Shown here: piece by piece, positions 27,680 through 36,400 of the stretch
Layout of the letters: each line of letters opens with the position of its first letter
Numbering within the stretch: position 1 is the stretch's first letter
DNA from: Nitrospiraceae bacterium
GTDB lineage: Bacteria > Nitrospirota > Nitrospiria > Nitrospirales > UBA8639
Assembly: GCA_020632595.1 (NCBI GenBank)
Contig: JACKFF010000008.1
Coordinates: 62,001 to 126,000, forward strand
Length of the DNA stretch: 64,000 nucleotides
Direction: 5' to 3'
Program-made: the position numbers and the translations under genes
The notes under the pieces: model-generated
The model's database searches: none
Told to the model about the DNA's origin: nothing
Seen by the model: only the letters and a program-made list of their open reading frames with translations

Positions 27680-27849
27680 GGCATCTTCTCCTTTCCCTTC
27701 TCGGGAGAATTATGCCAGAAACTCGCTTATCTTTCGGTCTGAAAAACGGGGTACCGGTCAGTCACTGAATGATTGCGGGATTTGGTTCAGGCAGCCACAG
27801 ACGATGATCCCATTTCTTGTTATTGTTGTGAGACTTGGAAACGATCGGT

Positions 27850-30800
27850 TTACGGAGATGTGTTCTGGGGCCGGACGATGACGGAATACATACTCAAATT
27901 ATTTCCGACATTTCCCCCGCTAACATTACCCCCGAGGGTAATGGTGCCGGCGGGAAAGGTTCGCACAAACAGGCTGAGGGTCGTATCCGAGGTCACCAGA
28001 TTTTCGCCAGTGTCGGTAAAGGTGTTCAACCACGAAGGTTTCTGGATAATACGATCGCCATGGGCGACATATACGGACACGGGTTGATTAACCGTAAAGC
28101 TGAGGAAGGCGGCATTGGTCGCCGCTTTATCATTGTTGGCGGTTCGGATATATGCGGCACCCTGCACGCTGACAGGGACTGTGGTAAACGTATAGGCGCG
28201 GTCGATATAGACGGTGCCCCCGGCTTGGAGGCCCGTAGTAGGCACGACATACGCTTGCCCGCTGGCCACGGTCAGGTTCGAAATGGTTAAAGGAGAGGGT
28301 GGTGGTGTGCCAGACACTGTTACTTGAACAGTCGCGGGGGTGGGGTCGGCCAGCCCCAGGCCATCGGTAACCGTATAGGTCACCGTAAACACCCCGGCGG
28401 TTGTAAAGGTTATGGCGCCGGGATCTTCTACCGTGCGATCAGCAATCCCGGAGCCGGCCCCAAAGGTCCATCGATGCGTAAGGGGTAGGTTCGGTTCAGG
28501 ATCAGTGCCCGTTCCAGTAAAGGTGACGGTCTGACCTACCTGGATGGTCTGAGGCCCAGTTGGGGTGTTGATGACCCCATTTGGGGCTTGGTTACCCGGT
28601 CCTCCTCCGCCCTGGGGTTGGACAATGACCGAATACATGCTGCCTCCGCTACCCGCATTACCCCCGAGGGTAATGGTCCCAGCCGGGAAGGACCGGGTAA
28701 ACAGGCGGAGGGTTGTATCCGAGGTCACCAGATTTGTACCGGTATCCGTAAAGGTGTTCAACCACGATGGTTTAGGGGTGAGACGCACGTCATGGGCGAC
28801 CGACACGGAGACGGGTTGATTAACCGTAAAGCTGAGAAAGGCGGCATTGGTCGCCGCTTTATCATTGTTGGCGGTTCGGATATATGCGGCACCCTGCACG
28901 CTGACAGGGACTGTGGTAAACGTATAGGCGCGGTCGATATAGACGGTGCCCCCGGCTTGGAGGCCCGTAGTAGGCACGACATACGCTTGCCCGCTGGCCA
29001 CGGTCAGGTTCGAAATGGTTAAAGGAGAGGGTGGTGGTGTGCCAGACACTGTTACTTGAACAGTCGCGGGGGTGGGGTCGGCCAGCCCCAGGCCATCGGT
29101 AACCGTATAGGTCACCGTAAACACCCCGGCGGTTGTAAAGGTTATGGCGCCGGGATCTTCTACCGTGCGATCAGCAATCCCGGAGCCGGCCCCAAAGGTC
29201 CATCGATGCGTAAGGGGTAGGTTCGGTTCAGGATCAGTGCCCGTTCCAGTAAAGGTGACGGTCTGGCCCACCTGGATGGTCTGCGTTCCAGTTGGGGTAT
29301 TGATGACCCCGTTAGGGGCTTGGTTACCCGGTCCTCCTCCATTGTCGGACTCCATCAGCCGGATTGCACTGCCATATTTACCCGTGTATTGGCTGGCGAC
29401 GTTTCCATCGAAGCTAATGGTGAGCGCTACCATTCCATCGCTGCCTGGCGCAATATTGCTAAATCGCGCAACATATCCCTTATCATTGTCCGATGGTAGA
29501 CGAGTCGAGGTATCAGAGGGGCCGGAGAAGATTACCCCACCGAGCTCACTGGGATTATCACTGGCGACCGAACTTGTATTGGTAAACGCGTCCTGCCCGG
29601 AAAGAGTCACGAGTGAGGCCCGATCCCAACCGTAAGAATCTCGATGAGCAAAAAATGACAAATCGTAGGTCTTACTCGGATTGAGCCCGTTAAAGGTCAA
29701 CAGGAGCGAGTTGTCGACTTGATTGACGTAGGAGATAACGCCAAGAGTACTGACTTTCCCATTAAAGATGGTAAAGGCGTCTCCCATGTTAGGGTTGGCA
29801 CCCTGAGTGGCTTGGCCACTTCCGATAAATTCGCCTCCCGTCACGGTCAGGGTCACACCGGTTTCGAGGCCAGTGGTGAAATCTTTGAGTATGCCGCTGC
29901 TGGGTAAGCCTGAATTTCCGATGGGTGAGGTGATCTTTGTGATATTCGTTTCGAGCTGTCCGGTGCCCCAGGCGAGGTCATTGTAGGCGGTAAAGCCTGT
30001 TCCTTGCGTCTGGACCGTCACTTGAACAGTCGCGGGGGTGGGGTCGGCCAACCCCAGGCCATCGGTAACCGTATAGGTCACCGTAAACACCCCGGCGGTT
30101 GTAAAGGTTATGGCGCCGGGATCTTCTACCGTGCGATCAGCAATCCCGGAGCCGGCCCCAAAGGTCCATCGATGCGTAAGGGGTAGGTTCGGTTCAGGAT
30201 CAGTGCCCGTTCCAGTAAAGGTGACGGTCTGACCTACCTGGATGGTCTGAGGCCCAGTTGGGGTGTTGATGACCCCATTTGGGGCTTGGTTACCCGGTCC
30301 TCCTCCGCCCTGGGGTTGGACAATGACCGAATACATGCTGCCTCCGCTACCCGCATTACCCCCGAGGGTAATGGTCCCAGCCGGGAAGGACCGGGTAAAC
30401 AGGCGGAGGGTTGTATCCGAGGTCACCAGATTTGTACCGGTATCCGTAAAGGTGTTCAACCACGATGGTTTAGGGGTGAGACGCACGTCATGGGCGACCG
30501 ACACGGAGACGGGTTGATTAACCGTAAAGCTGAGAAAGGCGGCATTGGTCGCCGCTTTATCATTGTTGGCGGTTCGGATATATGCGGCACCCTGCACGCT
30601 GACAGGGACTGTGGTAAACGTATAGGCGCGGTCGATATAGACGGTGCCCCCGGCTTGGAGGCCCGTAGTAGGCACGACATACGCTTGCCCGCTGGCCACG
30701 GTCAGGTTCGAAATGGTTAAAGGAGAGGGTGGCGGCACACCTTTCTGAATGCCCACGGTGTCGGTGATGGCGCCACCTGCCCGCAAATTCCGAAACGTGA

Positions 30801-32118
30801 GGCTGCTGCCCGTAATGTCCAAGAGTACCGACCCATAAGCCAGGTCAACCACTGTCATGACCGGATGGGATCCAGTGGCTTCGATGCTTTTACCCCCATG
30901 CCCTGCGACCACATAGACCGTTCCCTCGTGCGAAACACCCCCGGCACTTTTTTGATACGCTCCTGTGCCAGAGGGATTACCATCTCCCGCATCAAGAATA
31001 TGGCCATCAGCCTGAAGCGTAGTGAATGATGGGGTGGCAAAGTTGGGCGCCGTACCATAGCCATAGACGCCATCAATCAAATAGGACCGCTCATAGGCAT
31101 GCGAATGTCCCGAGAGGACCAAATCAACACCACCAGCTTCTAGAATGGGGAGAATCGTCTCCCGCATGTCGACCAGACGTCCTCCGGAATCGTTGACATT
31201 ATCCGAGTCGTGGCCTTTTGAATAAGGTGGATGATGCCAGAAGGCCACTATCCACTCTTGCCCCGTCGAAGCCAGATCATTTTGTAACCAAGTCACCATC
31301 GGCGAGCCCGGGGCCCGGCTACTGTCCATCGAATCTAGCACAATAAAATGCACGTTGGCATAATCAAAGGCATAGTAGGCCTCAGTACCGGAGGCCACCC
31401 CCCCCGCTTGGCCGCTGCTCGGCAGGACATGGGCTTCGTAGTAGGGACCAATGCCAAATGAGGTCGTGACCGACAGGGCCTCATGGTTACCTAACGTCGG
31501 CCAGAGGGGCGTCTGGCGGAGAATATCTTGATAGACCGCAAAATGTTTGGTGGTGAATTCCGCGTCGGTACCGCTTTCATACGCGATATCTCCCATGTGC
31601 AGGATTAGGTTGGGAACAGGGGGATTCAGTGCGGTTTCGGTGAGCATCGCATCCCGCACATTCCGTTGGTTGACACTGTTTTCGCCTGAGTCACCCAGCA
31701 CCCATGCTCGAATAGGCGTAGCCGACCCGACGGGGGGTGCTGTGACAAAAAAGTGATTGGTCGTGCCACCGCCTTGTATCCCGTCGGTTGCGGTGCCGAC
31801 GTTATAGAAATATTTCGTAGCAGCCGTCAGGCCCGTAAGGGTAACAATGTGATCCTTGACGTTGAGCCCGGACCGGGTGACCGCCGTGCCAGTGGCCGTT
31901 TGGGTCAGGGAGCCGGATACCGTGCCGTATTTGACCTGGCTATTGTCCCCGGAATTCAGGTCGGTACGCCAGACAATCGTGATGGAGGTGGGGGTGACAA
32001 GCTGCAGGTAAGGTTGCCGCACTACAGCGGCGGCGGCTGGCACAACAGCGCCCACCAGCATAATTAGCGCACACCCAAGTGCCACTATAAACCATTCTGA
32101 CTTTTTTTTAATTTCCAA
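27850..32118 (-). CDS. Giant secreted purple-acid-phosphatase-like multidomain protein
   Basis: A 1422-residue exported protein with this order by residue: signal 1-30; fibronectin-III-like and two-metal phosphatase domains about 31-455 with GDSGEN, GDIAYESG, GNHE, FWHHPPYS and GHSHAYER; a PLTISNLTV module 459-606; PKD domain 606-704; GFTAYNDLAW domain 704-924; PKD 924-1024; second PLTISNLTV module 1024-1171; PKD 1171-1269; third PLTISNLTV module 1269-1422. The three PLTISNLTV modules and the three PKD copies are almost identical in DNA, so they were duplicated recently. PKD and the other modules are likely adhesive or cell-surface stalk domains. The start is a TTG (32118); no better ATG lies near the signal peptide. 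It lacks the VCBS repeats of its sister at 24322. Confidence 0.8.
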   Translation of the reverse strand: MEIKKKSEWFIVALGCALIMLVGAVVPAAAAVVRQPYLQLVTPTSITIVWRTDLNSGDNSQVKYGTVSGSLTQTATGTAVTRSGLNVKDHIVTLTGLTAATKYFYNVGTATDGIQGGGTTNHFFVTAPPVGSATPIRAWVLGDSGENSVNQRNVRDAMLTETALNPPVPNLILHMGDIAYESGTDAEFTTKHFAVYQDILRQTPLWPTLGNHEALSVTTSFGIGPYYEAHVLPSSGQAGGVASGTEAYYAFDYANVHFIVLDSMDSSRAPGSPMVTWLQNDLASTGQEWIVAFWHHPPYSKGHDSDNVNDSGGRLVDMRETILPILEAGGVDLVLSGHSHAYERSYLIDGVYGYGTAPNFATPSFTTLQADGHILDAGDGNPSGTGAYQKSAGGVSHEGTVYVVAGHGGKSIEATGSHPVMTVVDLAYGSVLLDITGSSLTFRNLRAGGAITDTVGIQKGVPPPSPLTISNLTVASGQAYVVPTTGLQAGGTVYIDRAYTFTTVPVSVQGAAYIRTANNDKAATNAAFLSFTVNQPVSVSVAHDVRLTPKPSWLNTFTDTGTNLVTSDTTLRLFTRSFPAGTITLGGNAGSGGSMYSVIVQPQGGGGPGNQAPNGVINTPTGPQTIQVGQTVTFTGTGTDPEPNLPLTHRWTFGAGSGIADRTVEDPGAITFTTAGVFTVTYTVTDGLGLADPTPATVQVTVQTQGTGFTAYNDLAWGTGQLETNITKITSPIGNSGLPSSGILKDFTTGLETGVTLTVTGGEFIGSGQATQGANPNMGDAFTIFNGKVSTLGVISYVNQVDNSLLLTFNGLNPSKTYDLSFFAHRDSYGWDRASLVTLSGQDAFTNTSSVASDNPSELGGVIFSGPSDTSTRLPSDNDKGYVARFSNIAPGSDGMVALTISFDGNVASQYTGKYGSAIRLMESDNGGGPGNQAPNGVINTPTGTQTIQVGQTVTFTGTGTDPEPNLPLTHRWTFGAGSGIADRTVEDPGAITFTTAGVFTVTYTVTDGLGLADPTPATVQVTVSGTPPPSPLTISNLTVASGQAYVVPTTGLQAGGTVYIDRAYTFTTVPVSVQGAAYIRTANNDKAATNAAFLSFTVNQPVSVSVAHDVRLTPKPSWLNTFTDTGTNLVTSDTTLRLFTRSFPAGTITLGGNAGSGGSMYSVIVQPQGGGGPGNQAPNGVINTPTGPQTIQVGQTVTFTGTGTDPEPNLPLTHRWTFGAGSGIADRTVEDPGAITFTTAGVFTVTYTVTDGLGLADPTPATVQVTVSGTPPPSPLTISNLTVASGQAYVVPTTGLQAGGTVYIDRAYTFTTVPVSVQGAAYIRTANNDKAATNAAFLSFTVNQPVSVYVAHGDRIIQKPSWLNTFTDTGENLVTSDTTLSLFVRTFPAGTITLGGNVSGGNVGNNLSMYSVIVRPQNTSP
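27900..28605 (-). repeat. Module-plus-PKD direct repeat, unit 1
   Basis: One PLTISNLTV module and the adjoining PKD segment. It matches 28632-29337 at an offset of 732 bases, most strongly from 28080 to 28600; the left end has drifted, encoding YVAHGDRIIQKP in place of SVAHDVRLTPKP. Confidence 0.75.
28605..29340 (-). repeat. Module-plus-PKD direct repeat, unit 2
   Basis: Near-identical to 30303-30740 over the module at an offset of 1698 bases, and to unit 1 over module and PKD. Its PKD differs at the far end by GTQTIQ in place of GPQTIQ. Confidence 0.75.
30010..30740 (-). repeat. Module-plus-PKD direct repeat, unit 3
   Basis: The third copy, separated from unit 2 by the GFTAYNDLAW domain. 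The module half is essentially identical to unit 2. The PKD half (30010-30300) matches the PKD of units 1 and 2. Confidence 0.75.
30749..32044 (-). repeat. Right copy of the 1.3 kb inverted repeat
   Basis: Reverse-complement partner of 24380-25671. The two copies are about 5.1 kb apart, with the IS3 remnant and the duplicated modules between them. Homologous exchange between the copies would invert the intervening DNA. Confidence 0.8.
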
Positions 32119-32151
32119 GTGTTCGCTTTTTGGTGGGGAGGTGGTGAGGGT

Positions 32152-33156
32152 CTATCGGCTCTCTAATGTTCTTAGAAGGTCATTGGCCTCGGCAAAATTC
32201 GGAGTCTGTTTAATAGCCACACGGAGATCATTTTTAGCCTCTTCAATTCGACCCATAGCTTGATAAACTTGAGCGCGGGCAAGCAATTGCATGGCTGTCT
32301 GGCGTTTTCCCAGTACCCGATTGGCTTCAGCTAATGCCTGTTCATTGGCGAGTTTGGCCTCGTCTGGTCGACCCATATGATCAAGGATTTCTGCTCGTTT
32401 GAGGTGCCAGGATGTTTTTACTGAGGAGTTAGCTATCTCTTCGTCTACCAAGGCTAGCGCTTCACTGTATTGTTTTTGAACCATCCGTACACGAATGAGG
32501 CCTTTTTTTAGTAAGATGGCATCTCCCAGCTTGGCAAGACCATCCTGATATCCTGCCACCGCATCCTCAAGCTTTCCCAAGGATTCCTGGAGTTTCCCCC
32601 GAACAAGGTATAGCTCAATTGTAGGTTGCAACTGAATAGCTGACGTAAAGTCGGTAATGGCCTGTTCAGTTTGGCCGTTGCGTGCATGAATGTTCGCGCG
32701 TTCAGCCAAGGCAAAGACCCGTTTCGGGTCTGACTCGTCCTGAAGGAAATAATCTAAAGCGCTTTCGGCTTCCTTGTCACGGCCCAAGGCGGAGAGAGTC
32801 AGTGCGCGTTGTAAGACGACAGTGCGGTTCTCCCGGTTTAGAAGCCAGGCCCGTTCTAAATCAAGCAAGGATTCGATGTATTTTCCATTGGACCGATAGA
32901 CTTGCCCACGACGAACTAGCAGATCCACATTATCTGGGTCCTTGACCAATTTCTCGGTGATTTCTTGAATCTCCGAATCAAGTCCGCCATGGGCAGCGGC
33001 CAGCTGGACAAAACCAAAGCATCCTATTGCTAGCGCCAAACAGACCATTACCCCGATGCAAGATCTCTGTGGATCCCTAACCGTCTGGCCTATTTTTTCC
33101 TTAACAGGCTTGATTCTTTCCTGTCTTATATTGGGAACTGGTGTCATCTTGTTCAT
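32152..33156 (-). CDS. Exported or anchored TPR-repeat protein
   Basis: A 334-residue protein. A basic leader of about 30 residues is followed by a hydrophobic segment (GVMVCLALAIGCFGFVQLAAAHGG) that looks like a signal peptide or anchor. The rest is about seven TPR units, for example DLLVRRGQVYRSNGKYIESLLDLERAW and AMQLLARAQVYQAMGRIEEAKNDLRVAI. An upstream GGAGG lies eight bases before the ATG. It lies 34 bp after the start of the giant phosphatase gene in transcription order (same strand, upstream), so the two may share a transcript. TPR scaffolds in the periplasm often serve secretion or surface assembly; here the role is unknown. Confidence 0.75.
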   Translation of the reverse strand: MNKMTPVPNIRQERIKPVKEKIGQTVRDPQRSCIGVMVCLALAIGCFGFVQLAAAHGGLDSEIQEITEKLVKDPDNVDLLVRRGQVYRSNGKYIESLLDLERAWLLNRENRTVVLQRALTLSALGRDKEAESALDYFLQDESDPKRVFALAERANIHARNGQTEQAITDFTSAIQLQPTIELYLVRGKLQESLGKLEDAVAGYQDGLAKLGDAILLKKGLIRVRMVQKQYSEALALVDEEIANSSVKTSWHLKRAEILDHMGRPDEAKLANEQALAEANRVLGKRQTAMQLLARAQVYQAMGRIEEAKNDLRVAIKQTPNFAEANDLLRTLESR

Positions 33157-33547
33157 CTGCGTTCCTCCTACTAAGTGTATAGCTTCTCCTTGGGTTTCTG
33201 GCGAATTGGAGCCGTTTGGTAACTTGGTAGAGTCTGCGATTAATTTTTCATGGATTTCAGGAGTCTCTCTCCAAGAATGAAAATTTCTTGGAATAATGCA
33301 AGAATCAAATTGTAAATAGCTTATTATAAATCGTAAAAGAAGCCAAGTTTAGGAGGTGATACTGTTCTAAAATAAGTAATTCCTGCGCAATGCCTCTTTT
33401 GCCCTATCTAATTGACTTGTGTTGAAATTAAGAAGGGGTATTTGTCCCAGTTGACTCAGTGACGTCATTGGCCAAAGCAGCGGTTTACAGCTAGACGAAA
33501 AGATTTAGCTTAATTGGCACGTTATATCTAATTGTGGCCTTCACCCA
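33157..33547 (+). other. Gene-free stretch upstream of the TPR gene
   Basis: About 390 bases with no coding frame of note. It probably holds the promoter of the minus-strand TPR/phosphatase pair. I see no hairpin with a T tract. Confidence 0.35.
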
Positions 33548-34728
33548 AATTTCCGGACACATCTGAAAAGCCTCTTGCTCGGCAAGGAGGTGTGCTATGA
33601 AATCACGGAGAAAGTTAGAGGCAAGGGGTTAAATAGGAAGGCTTTCAACAGAGCAAACAGGCCGGTGGGGTCGGGAGGCCGGCCGGCGAGGGACGAAAGC
33701 TTTGCCAGGCATGGGCATGCCTCATGGGCAAGTGTTGGCTCGCCTCAAATCTGAATTGGCCTTGGCCTCCTCGCGAGTGGCATGTTTTGAAAGCGGCGGC
33801 AGCGTTCTTCTCCAAGACCCTCCGGTGAGGGATCCTATGATTCACCGTTATCACCCCATGTTTTCTTTGCGTCTGATGTGTCGGCTACTCCACTTTCCCC
33901 TATTAGGTATTATTCCCGGCAGCACCGATCTCTGAGCCCTTGAGCTCAAGACTGGCAGCACCGGACGACCGACATTCGCACCATCCATGTGGACAGGGCT
34001 GGGGGCTATGGGAGCCCGAAGATCTGGCGGGTGTTGCGCAGGCAATGCGAAGGGTGTGGCAAACATCGCATTGCTCGGTTAATGCGCCGAGAGGGCTTGC
34101 GGGGGCATTCCCGCTACCAAGCGCTGGAGGCGGCGGAAGTTCGAAAAGCGTCAGGCTGAAATCACCAATCAGCTCGCTCGGGACTTCAGCGCACCAATTC
34201 CAAATACCCAATGGGTGACCGATATCACTTATATTCCCACGCAAGAAGGCCGGCTCTACTTGGCGGTGGTCCTGGATTTATTTTCTCGGCAAGTGATTGG
34301 GTGGTCGATGCAGCCACAATTGGGACGTGACCTGGTCATGCACGACGTCCTGATGGCCGTGTGGCAACGACGGAGTCCGGAGACAGTGATCCTCCATTCC
34401 GACCGAGGCACGCAGAATACCGCACAGGAGTTTCAAGCCTTCCTGCAGGCACATGGGATTGTGAGTAGCATGAGCGGCGTGGGGAGCTGTTATGATAATG
34501 GGGTGGCGGAGAGTTTTTTTTGCTCATTGAAACGCGAACGAGTTCAACGACGGCAATACGGAACCCGGGCGGAAGCCCGAGCTGATGTGTTTGATTACAT
34601 CGAACGGTTTTATAACCACCGACGGCCCCACTCTTTTATTCAAGGCCTGACCCCAAGAAATTTTATGGAGCAATACTCTCAATACTCTCAAAAGTTTTCT
34701 TTAACCTGTCCGTGAAACCGCGGGAAGA
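33548..34728 (+). mobile_element. Decayed IS3-family insertion sequence (copy 2)
   Basis: Traces of orfA and orfB on the + strand with possible imperfect ends: TTTCCGGACACATCTGAAAAG at the left, and CTTTAACCTGTCCGTGAAA at the right, which inverted share TTC-CGGACA. An orfA start (KSRRKLEARG, then stop) follows GGAGGTGTGCTATG. Further on, in shifting frames, RLKSELALA and HVLKAAAAFFSKTLR match the end of OrfA, and MIHRYHPMFSLRLMCRLL matches the usual OrfB start. It is a different IS3 subgroup from copy 1 (orfB ends are unrelated). Confidence 0.65.
33838..34715 (+). pseudogene. IS3-family transposase OrfB, frameshifted
   Basis: OrfB begins with MIHRYHPMFSLRLMCRLL and is then degraded. GYGSPKIWRVLRRQ continues through HRIARLMRREGLRG, and the frame breaks at a run of five G near 34100, where one extra base accounts for the shift. 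KRWRRRKFEKRQ onward the frame is open to 34715 and carries an rve-type integrase core: TQWVTDITYIPTQEG with the first Asp, VILHSDRGTQ with the second, and SFFCSLKRERVQ with the Glu region, then RRPHSFIQGLTPRNFME. The catalytic half looks intact from about 34200, but no functional full-length OrfB can be made without a frameshift. Confidence 0.7.
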
Positions 34729-35052
34729 CCACCAAAAAATCTGGAAAGGAAAACCACAAAGCGTTCGCGTCTGTTCCAGACTTTCTAAAAGCCCCGCCAT
34801 GGGCTTACCACAGATCAAAATTCGGAGTCTTGTCGCCCGGGGCCTTATACCGAACTGCTGAAGAAATTGGAGGCCTCAGGATCTCTATATTTATCCGCTC
34901 CAAAACTTCAGAAAACAGAGACAATTACAATTGTTGAGACGATTTCAATTTAAACACAGTCATGCCTATGAGGTTCAAACGCCTAATATTGATTGAAAAA
35001 TACATTCCGGGTTGTTTTATGCCATATCAAAAAAATGTCTTTGAGTAAGACG
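34716..35052 (+). other. Gene-free stretch before the antiterminator gene
   Basis: About 340 bases following the IS3 remnant. No coding frame or hairpin was recognised. The AT content rises toward the promoter at 35053. Confidence 0.35.
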
Positions 35053-35080
35053 TTGAGTTAATTGAATTTTCTGGTATGCT
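35053..35080 (+). promoter_or_regulatory. Candidate sigma-70 promoter for the NusG-like gene
   Basis: TTGAGT (35053-35058) and TATGCT (35075-35080) are 16 bases apart. A start site near 35087 would leave the ATG at 35105 but exclude the ATG at 35084, agreeing with the preferred protein start. This is pattern matching only. Confidence 0.35.
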
Positions 35081-35104
35081 CTGATGGAAGGAACAAAAAC
35101 TATA

Positions 35105-35605
35105 ATGTCCGATTCGCGGTGGTATCTCGTTCAAAGTAAGGTCCGTCAGGAAGATCTGGCAGAATTGAACCTACGATTGTTGGGCGTTGAGACTTTCTGC
35201 CCACGTTTACGGGAGTTGAAAGCGACTCGAAGTAAAGCTCAAACTGAAGGGGAAATATTATTTCCAGGGTATTTATTCGTAAGATTTAATATAAAGACTG
35301 GATACCGGAAAGTGACTTATGCTCAGGGGGTTCTGAGGGTGGTCAAGTTTGGCCCGGAACCAGCAGTAGTGGAAGAAGAAATCATTGACTCAATTAGGGA
35401 GAGAGTTCACAATAGGTTTGTAAACCCACCCCTTTCAGCTTCATTGGAATCTGGACAAATAGTTCGTATTCATAAAGGGCCCTTTCGTGGCTTTGAGGCA
35501 ATTTTTGACCTTGAGCTGAATGGGAGGCAACGAGTCGTCCTCCTTATGAAAACCGTTGCATTTCAAGGTCGTATGGTCCTTGATCGCGACTGTGTAGTGT
35601 TGTAA
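35105..35605 (+). CDS. Specialised NusG paralogue (RfaH/UpxY-type antiterminator)
   Basis: A 166-residue protein with an N-terminal NGN domain (SRWYLVQSKVRQEDLAELNL, ILFPGYLFVRFNI, YAQGVLRVVKFG) and a C-terminal KOW domain (LESGQIVRIHKGPFRGFEAIF). Length and the FCPRLRE segment fit specialised NusG paralogues such as RfaH, UpxY and LoaP, which act on one or a few long operons and keep RNA polymerase going by loading at an upstream pause signal. It precedes a 27 kb polysaccharide locus on the same strand, the usual setting for such factors, so it probably drives that locus. The frame opens at 35084, but the family start MSDSRWYLVQ at 35105 is better. Confidence 0.85.
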   Translation: MSDSRWYLVQSKVRQEDLAELNLRLLGVETFCPRLRELKATRSKAQTEGEILFPGYLFVRFNIKTGYRKVTYAQGVLRVVKFGPEPAVVEEEIIDSIRERVHNRFVNPPLSASLESGQIVRIHKGPFRGFEAIFDLELNGRQRVVLLMKTVAFQGRMVLDRDCVVL

Positions 35606-36400
35606 TGAGACTTATGAGGCTTGCAATGGCCAATTTGGCCATTTCGAGAATAAATGCGTTGAAATAAGACAAATCAGCAAATCTAGCCAATAGATTTCTC
35701 CTAATACGTAATTATACTCCTCGATTTTTCCTTAGGTTTGGTTTCATGTTTAAAAAAAACATATAAAAGTAATGGGCTAAGTAGTCGCAAGAATTAAGTA
35801 ATAAAAACAGCTAATTCAGGGCATGGATCGATTAGGCGGTTAAGAAATTAAATAAGAGTACTTGTAGCCCCTTTTTAGTTTACTTCCACTTGTGTTTTTG
35901 ATTGCAGTCTGAATAGTTTCGTTATTTGTTTGAGTGCGAAAACTTGACGATTAGGAGATTAACTCAGTTGGCTGGGCATGGCGGCAGCCTGTCTATTTTG
36001 GGAACAGGGCTTGATTTTTTATACTCCAAAACAAGTAGTGAAATTGTTGTACATTACTAATAAATGCGATGAAAGTTGCCATAATTTTAGAATTTCATTT
36101 GGGTTTCGGATTTTTATTTAGGAAAACCGGAAAAGCCAGGCAGGAATTTAGAAAAAGATGAAATGGATAGTTTGACGAAAAATCGTATAACCTTCCTTTT
36201 GTCTCCTCTAGATTGAGGATGACCTATTTTATAATTCGTCCCCCCCCTATAGTGACCTCGGCCAAAGCTGTACCGATATTTTTTCCCCTTGATTGATTTT
36301 TATTTTAAATGGTGAAAACGTCATGGCCATCTTTCAAACGGTCAATTCCTTTTTGTTTTTAAGGCTTAACCAAACTTTTCGAATCTGCTGTAGGTGAAAA
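35606..36400 (+). other. 0.8 kb untranslated leader of the polysaccharide locus
   Basis: The longest gap directly ahead of the locus. No frame is convincing and it is AT-rich, which fits a long leader on which an RfaH-like factor could load. An ops-like 12-mer lies at 35980-35991. A run of eight C is present near 36240. Confidence 0.4.
35980..35991 (+). promoter_or_regulatory. ops-like element (RfaH recruitment signal candidate)
   Basis: GGCGGCAGCCTG differs at two positions from the E. coli ops GGCGGTAGCGTG. It is on the strand of the locus, about 410 bases before its first gene and about 375 after the antiterminator. A 10 of 12 match can occur by chance, so only the context lends weight. 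Confidence 0.3.

Larger units (their letters stand above)
26672..27753 (-). mobile_element. Decayed IS3-family insertion sequence (copy 1)
   Basis: The element carries orfA and a broken orfB on the minus strand, bounded by imperfect inverted ends: GGCGAG at 26696-26701 with GACC and CCCC inside on the left, CTCGCTTATCTTTCGGTCTG at 27722-27741 and CGGGG to 27751 on the right. These align as inverted repeats of about 30 bases with several mismatches. A typical IS3 element is 1.2-1.5 kb; the shortfall fits the internal deletion seen in orfB. It lies between the two phosphatase genes. No target duplication could be defined with confidence. Confidence 0.75.

Noticed and set aside
28565..30720. Several medium open frames on the + strand inside the giant phosphatase gene, repeated two or three times
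   Set aside because: They are reverse-strand shadows of the duplicated PKD and PLTISNLTV modules; the minus-strand frame is 1422 residues with a signal peptide.
26581..34728. Composite transposon bounded by the two IS3 remnants
   Set aside because: The two elements belong to different IS3 subgroups with unrelated orfB ends and are each degraded, so they cannot mobilise the segment between as a unit.
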